Of a stretch of 64,000 nt of DNA, positions 27,655 to 40,069 are shown piece after piece. This DNA is from Ichthyophthirius multifiliis (lineage: Eukaryota > Ciliophora > Oligohymenophorea > Hymenostomatida), in NCBI RefSeq assembly GCF_000220395.1, contig NW_004087735.1, positions 17,072-81,071 of the forward strand. Reading direction: 5' to 3'. The translations under genes and the position numbers were made by a program. How positions within the stretch are numbered: position 1 is the stretch's first letter; each line of letters starts with the position of its first letter. Below the pieces are notes generated by a model that saw nothing but the letters and a program-made list of their open reading frames with translations, searched no databases and had not been told where the DNA came from.

Positions 27655-28240
27655 TCAAAACTAATTTAAAGTCAATTAATTTAAAGTGCTTTCAAACTAA
27701 TTTATTAAATAAAAAAAATATTTAATTTAATAAAACAAAAATTACCATTTTTATATTTGTATTTATGTCAATAATATCATATTCTACTTTTTTAATTAAT
27801 CTTTGAATTTCTATTTTTCTCTCTTTTATTACATTTTATGCCTCATTATAATTTAATTCTACAAAAATGGATAATCCTATATCTAAAATAACTTTATTTT
27901 TATTTTCTCTTTTTTTAAAAAAATAATAATAAAATCTTTAAATTAATAAAAAATGTATTTATACATTTCTGCATTGACAAAACATTATTCTCCAATATCA
28001 AGTTGCATTTTAATTTAATTTTTTTCAATATTTCGAGCTTTTTAAATAAATTATTCCACTTCTTCACTATTTTTCAAAATATTATATATTATATATGAAA
28101 TAAAAATATTTTATATACTAATCATTAATCTTTTATTTTAAACAATCAAATAATTTATATGCTTTTAATAAATCCTATTTTAATCTGTTATTTAAAAAAA
28201 TTTGATACTGCTAAGTTTCTTTTTATAATTAATTATTCAT
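27655..28240 (-). CDS. UXT-like prefoldin alpha-family subunit, 142 aa
   Basis: UXT belongs to the prefoldin-like (R2TP-associated) complex that helps assemble large protein complexes. ATG 28238-28240 opens an N-terminal helix. The central beta hairpins read MQLDIGEQCFVNAEI and VILDIGLSIFVELNYNEA, matching the family's LDLG...FVQA and V.ID.G.GF.VE.T..EA signature. A C-terminal helix ends at TGA 27655-27657. Three introns (28067-28118, 27909-27964, 27697-27745) leave exactly 143 codons. Length fits (human ~157). Prefoldin subunit 5 is a possible alternative, but the spacing and the acidic EL after FV favour UXT. Confidence 0.68.
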
Positions 28241-28394
28241 ATAATATAAATTAATTTATTAAGATATATTAGTTAATATAAAACAAAAAATTAAAAAATA
28301 TATATTATTTAATAATTTAATAATATTATGCAAATTGAAAAAAAACTAATTCTTATATATATTTAAAATTAAAAATAATTAATAAAAATAATAA

Positions 28395-28426
<32 letters not shown>

Positions 28427-28587
28427 TTAATGAATTATATAAAACTAAATACTTTAATTTTTTATTATTTATATTAATTATTGACCATTACATTATTTTT
28501 TTATTATAATTTAATAATATATAAATTATTTTAAATTAAATTACTTTCATATTTCTATTAAATATATTTTTAATAAATTATTTATAT
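28241..28587. promoter_or_regulatory. Shared divergent upstream region
   Basis: About 350 bp between divergent starts (UXT-like on minus, F-box-like on plus), with (AT)n at 28400-28427. No defined element recognised. Confidence 0.4.
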
Positions 28588-30442
28588 ATGTAAAAATACA
28601 GCACGATTGGACATTGTACATCTTAATTTAAATCAAAGCATATAAAATTAAAAAACTAAGTATTAAATAATAATTTAACAGCAAATTAAGAATAATTTTT
28701 TTTACAAAATAATGATTAATAAATATAAGAAAAACCATAAGATAAATACGATTATAAAGATATTAACAAAAACTTTACAGATGATAAATAAAAAATAAAT
28801 TAAAATTCTAAAGTATCTATAACTTTGTAAAATCTAAATATAGATAATAGGGCAAATTAAAATGGATAAGTATAAATTAAAGAATTATTAAATTAAAAAA
28901 AATATTTATTAAATATCAGAAAATATAGTAATAAATTAATTTAATGTATAAAACTTAGAAATTAAAAATTCTGAAGAAACAGAACAAATATAAACAAATT
29001 ATAACTTTTACTAATAAAACAGATTCAAAAAAATATTAAAATAAAACTAAAAATAATTTTAAATATAATCACCTAAATAAATTAACTTATAAATATCATC
29101 TTTAGAAAATAACTAACAATAAATTTCTAACGTTTACAATTCTGTTGATTAGAATATTCAGAATAACATAAATAATTATAGTGTTAAAGATTTTTAATCT
29201 AATAAATAATAAACTGAAAAAAATATTTAATTATAAATTCTATAAGAAAATTCAATGAATAATAATAATTTTAAATATTTTTAGATAAACATAAATATAT
29301 GTTTCATACTCCTATTTAGTTAGCTTATTATTAAAAGTATTCATAATTTTTATAAAGAAAAATTTATCTAATATTCTGTAAATACAAAAACCTCAAATAT
29401 TTGTAAAATAAATACAAAATGCTTAATAAAAATACACATAAAAAGTATAAGAGGAATTATGAATCTAAAAAAAAATATTTTGAAAACAAACATTTCCAAA
29501 ATATAAATAATAAATAAAAACAATGAACAATAAAATAATAATAATATAGTTTAACTTAATTATGAATAGGAGAAAAAATTAAATAAAAGAAATTGTTATT
29601 CAAATCATTATTATACTTAAAAATAATAAATTTAATAAAAAGGTCAAATTATTGATATTTCTATTAATGAAAATGGAGTTCCAAGCAATTTTTATTAATT
29701 TTAAGACTATTAAAAATTCTATTTATTTTATAAAATATCTTAAAATATATTAACTTAGAATATATTTAACTTTTTAAATGTAAATGAAATATTACATTTG
29801 CGTTTGTCATGTAAATCATTTTAAAAAATAATCAATTAATATTTAATAAATATTTCTTAAAATAATTAATTAATTTAATAAAAATTCTCTATTTATTAAA
29901 AATATCAAGAATCTATCGAAAACTTTCATAAAAATGAAGATTTTTCAATCATGAATATTGTTCATACTTATAATTCTTTAAAAAATACACAAATTGACTT
30001 ATGTTAAGATCCTCCTTATTTTTTATTAATTGTATTTAATATTTATTTAAATTTAACTTCTTAAGAGCATCTTTGTGTTAATTTAGAATTATAATGGAGT
30101 TAATTAATTAAGAAATATATTTTAGACGAAAATATTTTATTTAAAAATTAAAAAAACTATAATTATACTTTAATTCTTGATGCTATAAATAAAAACAATT
30201 ATTTAAAGGTTAAAAAACTTATTAGTTAACATTAGGATGATCTTGAATCAGTTTGTCCTATTTATAATGCTTTTACTCATAGGTTATTTAAATTAACATA
30301 TTTATTAATCTAAAAATATGAATAAATTTTAAATAATTATAGTTTTCTTATAAACTATGATAACTTATAAAAATTGATTTAAAAAGATAAATAACTTTAA
30401 ATTTTATAATATATTTATCTTAATAATAAAATATTCACATGA
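28588..30442 (+). CDS. F-box-like protein, Gln/Asn-rich N-terminus, 607 aa
   Basis: ATG 28588 is in frame with the body of the gene. A 31-nt intron (28928-28958) restores the frame and leaves exactly 608 codons to TGA 30440-30442. The first ~330 residues are Asn/Gln/Lys-rich and probably disordered. Near residue 390 the segment ILTQNIFNFLNVNEILHLRL followed by SCKSF has the spacing of an F-box (hydrophobic pattern, then Cys-Lys). F-boxes recruit substrates to SCF ubiquitin ligases by binding Skp1. The C-terminal 200 residues are helical without an obvious LRR, WD or kelch repeat. The F-box call is by pattern only; otherwise the gene would be unassigned. Confidence 0.5.
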
Positions 30443-30728
30443 TTTAATAATTTACAATTTTATATTATATTTATTAAATATTATTAAATAAATAAATAAT
30501 TTATTTACATAAAATATATATATCATATAATAATTATAAACAAATTTAAGTAAGTCTAAAATAAAAGTGATATAGTTCTATAATACTTTCTATCTTCTTT
30601 TTATATTATATTAATATATTTTTAATATATTATTTATAATTTTAAACATATTTTTATTTTATAATAGTTTTTATATTATTGATTAATTAATTTTTTATAA
30701 TAAATAAATAATTTAAAATTTTAAAAAA

Positions 30729-33700
30729 ATGTAGTCATTAAATTTAAAAAAAGAAACAAATTAATAATAAATTTAAAATTAAAATGATGATGATTCAAGT
30801 AAATCTCAAATTAATCAAAAATAAAATAAAAAATTATAGATAATATTACACTATAATCTATAAGATAAAGAAGAATAGGATAAGTTGCAATAAATTTTCA
30901 GTTAAAATAAATTGCAAGAAAAATGATATAATCAATAAATAGTCACATGTACAAAAATTTAACAGCTATGTAGGTTTATATAATTGGAGATAAATTATTT
31001 GAATAAACTTACAATTTTAACCTTACAAATAATATTAGAAAAAAAAAGTATCATTTTTAAAATTATGTTATCATGCGTTTTTATAAGAAATTCTATAAGT
31101 TTTTGAAAAAAATTGATAAGAAAATTAAAATACTTGAACCTTAAAATAAATTGGTAACTATAATTAATTTCTTAAATCTTCTTTCTTTAATTTAATTATT
31201 CTTTATTTTTACTATAAAAGTAAGCTTATAAACAACCAAATTCATATCTTCTTATAATATTTAAATATATATAAGTATTTTTTTTGTTATACTTAATTCT
31301 TTAATGAATTTAAATACCGGGTTTTATTAAAAAGGTATAGTTTGTAAAGAAAGATATTAAATTTTATAATACTATAAATCACAATATTTATTTAAAGATC
31401 TTTTATTCTTATTATCAGTAGTATTTTTATCTATGGAAAGTTAAAATGCATAACTTAAAAATATAAATAATTGGTTTTAGTTAATATTAATTTTTATTCT
31501 ATTGATTAAACTATAAGATTTTAATTAAATAATAAATAAATTTGAATAAATTTTTCTTTTAAAATAAAAAACTTAAAATATTATTTCTTTGATGAAACTA
31601 TTTTCTTTTATAATTTTTTTTCTTCATTTAATATGCTGTTTATGGTTATATGTAAGTTTTTTAAATCCTAATATGAATTGGCTTAGCAAATTATAAATAC
31701 AGGACTAAGAATGGCATGTCAAATATATTTATTCTTTTTATTTTTCAACTACAACATTAACTACTGTAGGTAAATCAAAAAAAAAATCAATATTTTCTTT
31801 ACAAATTATATAGGATTTGGTGATATATAACCTAGTAATATTTAAGAAGCTACATGTTGTGTATTTATAATGCTTTTTTGTTGTGGAACATATGGGTTTA
31901 TTTTGAATTAAGTTGGTTCGATTCTTTAAGAATTTAATTAAGATGAAAAATAAATGAAATTAAAGTTTGATAATATAAATTAATATATGTCAAAAAAAAA
32001 TATTAGCAATAGCCTTAAAAATGAAATTAGAGAATATTTAGAGTAATATATTTATATATATATATATATATATTAGAAATAAAATTATATAATAATATAG
32101 ATATGTTTGGACAGAAAGTAATTAAGAAATGATTATTTAAAGCAAAGAAATTCTTAATTAATTAAATGAAAATTTATATAATAATTTTTAATATGAATAA
32201 AATAAAACACTAATTAAATATTTTGAAAAATATTTTAGTAAAGACTTTACGGAATAAATAAATTCTATAATTTAAGAAAAGTAAACAAATCCTAAAGAAA
32301 TAATATATGAAAATGGTTAAATAGATGATTAATCTATTTATTTTATTGAAAAAGGTTATGTAGAAATTTATTTAAAAAATGAAAAAAAAATATTGAAAGT
32401 AATTTTTTTTTTTTTTTTTTTTGATTTAAAAAAATAAAGGTTATCGGTAAAGATAATATATTTGGTCAATAATAATTTTTTGATGGAAAAGAAAGAAATT
32501 TTAATGTAAGAGCTTAAGATTCTTTACATTGTTTAAAAATCAAAAGAAATGACTTTTTAAAGCTACTTTAAGATTATCCAGAAGATTATGAGAAATTTTT
32601 ATATATAAAAGATAAAATAATTCTAGATAAAGAAATAAAAATTTTAGAATTAAAATGCTTTAGCTGTCAAAGTTATTGTCATGTATATTAAAACTGTAAT
32701 TATTTGAATTATATCCCAAACAAATATAAAATTTTTAAATAATAAAATAATATCTAAACAAAAAATGAATACAGAAAGGAAAATTTTGTTCGATAAAGAT
32801 TCTAATATAGATAATTTTTTTAAAAGTTTTTATAAAATTTAGAAAATTGTGATATGTTTATTGATAATAATTAAGAGTTATTGGAAAACTATAAAACTAA
32901 ATACTTAACTTATACATTAGAGCATTTAAATAAATTCAATTCAGAATATGAAAATGAATAAGATTAAGAATAAAATACGTATAAAAATCCACTTTAATAT
33001 AATTAATTAGAAAAAGAATAAGAATAGTAATTAAAATTTCTAAATAATTAAAGTAATGATTATGGAAATGTTAATAATTCAGAAATATTAAGTTATAATA
33101 ATAATAAATAACAGTTTTTAAATCATGTAAATTAATAAAAAAGTAGGGTCTTATCGCATAGTATTAGTAATATTATAGAAAACCCAATAATTGGAGCATC
33201 TACATTCTTAAATAATACAAATTAAGCATAAATTACTAATATTAAAGCTAAATAGATAGAAGATTCATAATATATTAATGAATAATAAATACATATTTCT
33301 CCTAAAAGTAAACAAATTGCTTCAAAATTTAATTTTAATGAAAAAGATGTTAATTATTAAAATAAGTTTATAAAGTAATCATAAATGAATAAATACCTTA
33401 AAAAAGTTTATTAATAATAAAATTAATTTTTTTAAAATTTAAAATCTATGTTTTAGTAAAACCAATTATAGTTAATTGAATCTAATAAAAATAATTATTA
33501 ATCGAATTCTCAATTATATAATAATTTCGATAAATAAAAATCATTTGAATATTATTATCCACATAATAATTTTTAAAATATTATAAAAACTGTTAATAAA
33601 TTTTTAAGAAAACCTGAAAACAAAATTAGTTTTTTATAAAATAGATTAAAAAACAATTATAAAACCAATAAAAATAATAATTAAAAAAATATTTTTTAAT

Positions 33701-33912
33701 AGAAATAAGATATGTTCTTTTTAAATTCTATTGTGAAAAAATAAAAATACGATTTAAATAATTTAAATAAACTTGATATTAATGATAATTCTATATATTC
33801 GTTAAATAATTAAATAATGATGTCTGTTAATTTAATAGATGATAATAATTAAAGTAATATTAATAAAATTGAAAATATTAATGTTCAAAAATACAATGAT
33901 TATTTTGAATGA
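30729..33912 (+). CDS. Cyclic-nucleotide-binding-type (CNG/EAG-like) K+ channel, 999 aa
   Basis: Four introns (30799-30839, 31770-31813, 32043-32100, 32399-32439) leave exactly 1000 codons. The N-terminal cytosolic part ends in a basic helix. Six hydrophobic segments follow (codons within 31150-31900). The pore helix and selectivity filter read TTTLTTVGFGDI, the second intron falling inside the filter codons; GFGD is a K+ selectivity filter. S6 contains FIMLFCCGTYGFILNQVGSI. A C-linker leads to a cyclic-nucleotide-binding fold (IYFIEKGYVEIYL, then KDNIFGQQQFFDGKERNF, NVRAQD) near residues 510-600. Its phosphate-binding cassette lacks the usual FGE..LL..pRsA pattern, so ligand binding is doubtful. 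S4 (ILLIKLQDFNQIINKFEQIF) has no Arg. The last 350 residues are a long Asn/Gln-rich cytosolic tail. Ciliates have many such channels in the ciliary and cell membrane. Confidence 0.88.
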
Positions 33913-34113
33913 AAAACTTTCATTTAATTTTTTAAAAATAAAATAGATTTTCTGATATTATTTAATATATATATATTGAATCTAAATATTATTAATTTAG
34001 CTTTTATAAAAATAGTATATAAAAAATACTATTATTTATTAAAAAAAAAAAAAATATTAAAAAATTAATATAACTAAATAAACATAAAAAATAATATTAC
34101 TTTCGAAAAATAA

Positions 34114-34798
34114 TCAATAAATTTTGCAAAGATTTTAACACCAATGCTTCTTAGAAATTTCGTTTTATTATGTATAAGTAGTCTATCTTCTAGGTTGTTT
34201 CATTTTCCTTACTAAATCTTAGAAAATAATTTCAGAAATATCTGATTAATTCATTAAGGAAACTTCATAAAAAGGTATATTATATTTATCTGCAATATTT
34301 TTTCCTTGTTAAAATTCTACTTCTCTAAAATCATTTTAATCATTTTTATTTCCTACAAGAACTGCATGGAATTTATTTTATTTAATTGCTCTTACTTTTG
34401 ATATATATTTTTCCTCCAAATTTATAAGTGAATCTCTATTACAAATCTCATACATAAATACAAAACCATTCGCTTTTCTTATGAACTCATCAATTACTGA
34501 ATTTTAAAATATTTCTTAACCCGCAGTATCTTAAATTTCTTTTATTTTTTATATTTTAATTTTATTTCTTTTAAATAAAAAAACCTATTTATTCTTCAAC
34601 TTTATCAACAATCAATTTAAATTTGTGAACATCATATAATGTTGGATCATATGAATTGATAAATTTACCTTCTTTAACACGGATTGTAATTGTTGTTTTT
34701 CCTACACTGGCTTCTCCTAATATTACTATATTAAACAAATCATCAGCTTTTAATTCAATGTCTTATACTGACATTCTAAAACATCCTAATTTTTTCAT
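34114..34798 (-). CDS. Ras/Rab-superfamily small GTPase, 212 aa
   Basis: ATG 34796-34798 to TGA 34114-34116, with one intron (34539-34584) leaving exactly 213 codons. G1 is GEASVGKT, switch I holds SYDPTLYDVHKF with Thr in place, G3 is DTAGQE (Gln retained, so hydrolysis-competent), G4 is NKND and G5 is EVSLMN. The extra ~15 residues before G1 and the CKIY end, a weak CaaX-like box, place it closer to Ras/Rap/Rheb-type than to a double-Cys Rab. A second ATG ten codons in (MSVQD...) may be used. The intron donor is GTTTTT rather than GTAA/GTAT. The tail is basic (KKMKQPRR-type region), fitting membrane attachment. The precise subfamily is not determined. Confidence 0.88.
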
Positions 34799-35051
34799 TT
34801 TTATTTTTTATTTTTTTTTATAATACAAGTTTATAAAATATATATAATTTGTTTTTATTAAAAAAGATTAATTTTAATTTTATTTAATGAAAAAAATGAT
34901 TCTATTAAATATTTTTTGTTTCTTTTTTTTGTTAAATAAAAAAACTCATTCCATTTTTATTTATTTTTTAATGAATTAATAAATAAATGTAATTTAAAAT
35001 AAATTTATGTATATAAATTTTTGTTTGAAATTAATAATATAGCAAAATATT

Positions 35052-37938
35052 TCACATAACAAAATTATTAGAAAATTTATAGTATTCGGAAATCATTCTA
35101 TGATAAGAAATAAAGTTTTATTACAATCCATAGTTAATTTGTACATCAAATTAGGCAATTATTCTTTACAAATATACTATAGTTTATTATAAACTAATTC
35201 TTTATTAAGGTTTATACTTTACCATTAAATCAATTAGTTCTCTTATTTAATCTAAATAATAATTAGATCCTATTTCATAATCAATTTAAAACTTTTAAAA
35301 AAATAAATAAAATACAAATAAAAAAAAAATACTGTTTTAGTTTAAGAAGGTACATTTAAAGAAGTATCTATTTAATAAAATAAGTAACAAAAAATCATTC
35401 CTAATATATAAATAATGCTTTCTATATTCGCACCATATTCAGGAGATTAAAAATGGCTTATTTAAAGTGAATTTTCCACTATATTTTCTTCGTCTCTTGT
35501 AGTTTCTTCATTTTGATTTCCGATATCTTTAAAATCAAACCCTGCGTAGTATATTTTGAGTTTTTCATCAAATAAAATATTGGAAGGTTTTAAATTAATA
35601 TCAAAAATATTTTTTTGTTGAAAATTTTCGATAAGCTAACATAAATTTAAACTTATATTAAGTTTATCTTTAATATTGAATATTTTTCCACTTCGAATTC
35701 CTCCATATAAATTAAACTACTTATGTGGGTAAATTAAAAATAATTCGAGGTTATTTTATTATAAAATTTAATAAGAAAAGCCTATAATTTACAAAACTTC
35801 GAATTTATTATTTTAAGTGAAATCCTAAACATTTTATTTTTGTTCTTCTACAAAAGATAGAATTTAATATATTCCTTTTTAATCAAAAACGTTTATTTTT
35901 TTAATTATTATAGGAGTCCCTGATTATATTAATTTGTTATTTTCAGTCAATTCCATATGGTTTTTAAATAAATTTAATTTTTATATTTTTGCATTATTTT
36001 AACTTTTTGTAGTTTCTTATTATTCAGGCAATATAACACCTTCCATAGTAGTAAATACGGTTCCTTTATAAAGCAAATCAAGTAAAAAAAGTTAATCTAG
36101 ATTATAAAATTATAACATTTTTTTAATTTTTCGATGTGTTAGGAAACAATATTTTCGTTCAAACTAGAGTTTCGTAATTATTTATATGTACTAAATCGAA
36201 TATAGGTATTTTTTTGATTTTCTTCTAATTTTTCTTATATTTATACTTCTTCTTCTTTTATGTCTTTTTAAATATATGATTTTTGTTTGATCATTTCCTA
36301 TTTAGGCTTTTTTTATGCTGATATTACTCCAAGGCTGTTTTTTGAAATATTGCTTTTATTTTTTAATATAGGGTTGATTTAAGAATTTTTATTTTCAGAA
36401 TTTTCAGATAATATTTATAATTTTATTTATTTTTTTATAAATTTTAATTTTAAAATCTCATATTGAAGGGTTCGAGTACATCGAAATCTAAAATAGTTCT
36501 CTTGATATATTTTACGGAAAATATTATATTTTTGATCACTTTATTATAAGTCGTTTTTATGTTTTTAATAAATTCGACCTAAATAGTAACAAGCAAATAG
36601 TTTCCCGTATATTTCTTGTTATTCAGAATTAAATCTTTCGTTAAATTGTTATAAAGATTTTTCATATTATTATTCATAATCTTTTCTTTATTTATATAAA
36701 TTATATTTTTATTATTATTATTATTTTTGATTTTTATTTATATATTATATTTTTTTATATTTTTAACTTTAAAAAATATTTAATATTTTTTACTCATCTT
36801 ATTTAAGAATCTTTTTAAGTTTCGCAATATGATAATTCGAATATCCATAATAAAATTCATAATCCTTTTAAATTTATAATTCTTCATTTAGAATATCGAT
36901 AGCTTATTAATAATCTTGCGTGCACCCATATCCTTTTTCCAACATTTCGGCTTTGACTCTTAAAATAAAAGCGTTGTGTAATTAATTTGTTTTAATAATT
37001 TTAATTTTTGAATAGATTAGTTCACAAATATAGAAATTTTAAATCCAAATAGGACTATCTTTTTTATTAGTATGAATTTTAACATAAAACTTTTTATAAA
37101 AATTAAAAAATTCAAACCATATTTGCCTAAAATTATAAAAAATAATATCATCGAATGTATTTTTTATCAAAAAATTTATATCTTTTTTCAAAACTTTTAA
37201 TACTTCATCATGAGTCTCTAAATTTAATTCTTTAGCATTTTCAATTATTTATGCTAAATTTTTATTTTCGTTTTATGTATGTTTAGTTAATATTTAAAAT
37301 TAATATATTAAATAAATTATATTTTATTTTTATAGAGAATTTCGATAAAAAATTTAATTTTTAAAACATGAAATTAATTCATTAAAATATTCTTGAGACT
37401 CCTAAGAGCTTGAATATTGGAAAAAAAACAATTTTTCGTATATTTATTTTTCTTATAATGAAAATTAATACTCCTCGCCATATTTTTCTAATAAAAAACT
37501 GTATATATTATATTTTTCCTCATATAATTCCAGTTATTTAATTGCTTCTTTTTTTGCATTTATTAAAGAACTACTATATTATAAATCAATAAGGCTTGCC
37601 GAAAAAAGCAAAAAAAATAAAGATTTTGATTAGTTATTTTTTGATTAGTTTATTTCGGCCAGTTTATATGCACAAAAAGCGTCTCTTTGTAATAAAAAAC
37701 CCTACATATAAGCATCTTAGGCTTTTTCGATGTTTATTTCTATTATTTCATTTGCATATTCGTATATTAAACCTCTAAAAAAATAAAAATAACGAGATTT
37801 TATGGGGTCTTATAATGCTTGGTCTAATATAAATTCTTCTAAATATTATTGTTGTAAGTACTAGATAAATGTTTCTTTCCAGTTTTATATTGGTAAATTT
37901 AAATCATATACTTTATTTTTTATTGATTATTTTTTCAT
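35052..37938 (-). CDS. SEL1/TPR-like repeat protein fused to a C-terminal pseudokinase, about 910 aa
   Basis: From ATG 37936-37938 the N-terminal ~500 residues form helical repeats of SEL1/TPR type. Examples are a DPIKSRYFYFFRGLIYEYA unit and AEMLEKGYGCTQDYQQAIDI, which matches the SEL1 layout. A linker of ~110 residues follows. The C-terminal ~300 residues are a protein-kinase fold: TPIIIKKINVF keeps the beta-3 Lys, and the catalytic-loop region reads DINLKPSNILFD. The metal motif is replaced by YYAGFDF, SPEYG stands for the APE motif, and the C-lobe reads LIDLMVKYKPQQRIS. HRD has become DIN and DFG has become AGF, so it is probably catalytically dead. Introns 36686-36793 and 35292-35332 are clear. 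A frame step near 36118 needs either a third intron (donor GTTTGAAC) or one missing base in a run of seven A. Confidence 0.78.
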
Positions 37939-39528
37939 TTTTTTTATGTATTATTTTTTTATATAGAAATAAAAGCAGACCACAAATATATAAATATTAT
38001 TAAAAAAAATAAAATTCTTAAAATTATTCATTAGTTTAATTTGTAATTTTTTTAAATTATGTTTTGCTTATAATGTAGATTTTTTATAAATAAATAGATA
38101 TTTTTAATTATTAATTAAAAATATATTATTATTAAAAAAAATATATTTCTTAGACTTATACATTATTTTTATAAATATATATATATATCATAATTTTTAT
38201 ATATATATAATTATAAAAATCTATTTGTTTTCTTTTTATTATTACTGAATATATATCTGCTTATAATAATTACATTATTTAATTTTTAATATATATACTT
38301 AATATTTTTATTTCATTTTTTTTTAATTTAAATACTAAAATATATACATATTCATAATATTTTTAAATATATCTCTATATATATTAACTCTTTTTTTTTA
38401 ATCTAATAAAATTATTTATATTTAATTTGTATATTAAATTTTTATATAAGTATATTATTTATCATTTAAAATAAATTATTAAATTTATTAATTGTAATTT
38501 TAATCATTTTATATAATAAATATGTTTTAATAAATTTTAATTTTTGATAGTTTTATTTATCTTTTTAAACTTCTTTTTTATTCCAAAATACTGATTTTAA
38601 TTGTATATCGTATAAATTAATTTTTATAAAAATTATATTCTAAATAATATATATTTATTTTTAAATAATAAATTATTTAATATTTACAAAGATTATCTTA
38701 ATTTTTATTTAATTTATTAAATAATGTTGAACTTTTATTATATTGTTATTTTAAATTAAATTAAAATTTTGTAATTTTTATTTTTAAATTAAACAAAAAT
38801 AAAATATTATTTAGATGATTTTATTAATTGTAATGATTTGATTATATAATATTTTTAATATTTAAATTAATAAAAATAGAATAGTATGTACTTTATATTT
38901 TATTAATATTGATTTGGTTTTAAAAAATTAAATTTATAATCTTTTATATAATATTTTTTTTTTTTTTTTTAATAATAGAATGTTACTTAAAAATATAAAT
39001 TAATTTTTTATTTGTATGTAAATATATATTTATTTATATAGTTTTTATTTTTAAAATTTTTTTAATAATATATTTGATTTTAGATATTTTTAATTTAATA
39101 ATGAAATGTTAAGTCAAAATTTTTATAAATAAATATATTATTTATTTTATATAAATATTTTTAAAAAAATATTATATTTTTAATATTATTTTTTAAAAAT
39201 ATTATATAATATTTAAATTTTAAAATATATAAATATTTATTATATTTATTTATTTAATTTTTATATTTTTATAATTTTATATTTTTTATAGACATAAATT
39301 AAATATAAAATTAATTTTTTTAATTAATTTAAAAAATTATGAAATAAAAATGATTTATTTTAAAATAAAATGTATATAAAATTTGTATTAAAAACAAAAA
39401 AATAGTCAAAATAGCATAATATTTGTTAATATAAATTTCATTATAAATTAAAAATAAGATTAAGTAAATATTTTATGTATTTAAAAACAATTAAATTTAT
39501 GAGATAATAATGTATAATTTACATATAT
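37939..39528. other. Longest gene-free stretch, 1.6 kb AT-rich
   Basis: Downstream of BUD31 and upstream of the SEL1-pseudokinase gene, both on the minus strand. G and C are rare throughout; short A/T palindromes and poly-T runs occur (for example 38950-38970). No frame has protein-like composition and no repeat or RNA fold was recognised. A structural or replication role cannot be read from sequence alone. Confidence 0.55.
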
Positions 39529-39972
39529 TCAATCACAAGAAGCACATCCCCTGCATCCACAAGCTTAACATTGTACTATTCTACCCTCTTCTAAAGATCC
39601 TTTAGGGACTCTACAAACACAAGTTCCACCATAATTATGATCTTTAGGTTATATACATTATAAACAACATAATTTTTCATATCCAGCTTTTTTCCATTTA
39701 GCAACTAAATTTGCATCTGCCCAATTTTCTCTTAGGCAATATTCATATAACTCTTTTGAAATTTCTCTTTTCTTATAATACATTTCATATATATATCTTG
39801 ATCTTTCATGATGCAACCTGTAAATAGGCCATAATGCTTCTACCTTCCTTTTACCTTCATGTGGCTCGTTTTCTACATCTCTCATTTTATTTGTTAATTC
39901 CATTAATTTTTCTTCAACTAAATCCCAACCTTTGGGCGCTTTTTTTGTTTTTAAGGTTTATATTCTTGGCAT
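39529..39972 (-). CDS. BUD31 (G10) pre-mRNA splicing factor, 147 aa, single exon
   Basis: BUD31 is a small zinc-binding component of the spliceosome (NTC-related/retention-and-splicing context). The single frame ATG 39970-39972 to TGA 39529-39531 is exactly 148 codons, against 144 residues in human. It begins [20 protein letters not shown], as in nearly all BUD31 proteins. It continues with [37 protein letters not shown] and [16 protein letters not shown]. The C-terminal Cys cluster reads CVCRVPKG...[13 protein letters not shown], with all the conserved zinc ligands. G/C content is higher than in neighbours, matching its strong conservation. This is the best single marker in the window for phylogenetic placement. 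Confidence 0.97.
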
Positions 39973-40069
39973 TTTTTTTTATAATAATATTTTTTTTAAT
40001 TATAAAAAATTTAGAAAAAAAATTAATATATAATTTAAAAAATTAACAAAGTATAATTAAAACAAAAAA

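Noticed and set aside
36112-36126. Apparent one-base frameshift before the pseudokinase domain
   Set aside because: A 68-nt intron with donor GTTTGAAC and acceptor TCTAG would also restore the frame; evidence is not decisive either way.
39834-40046. Plus-strand ORF with hydrophobic content
   Set aside because: It lies antisense to the 5' half of BUD31, whose conservation is unmistakable; the hydrophobicity is an artefact of reading A/T-rich antisense.
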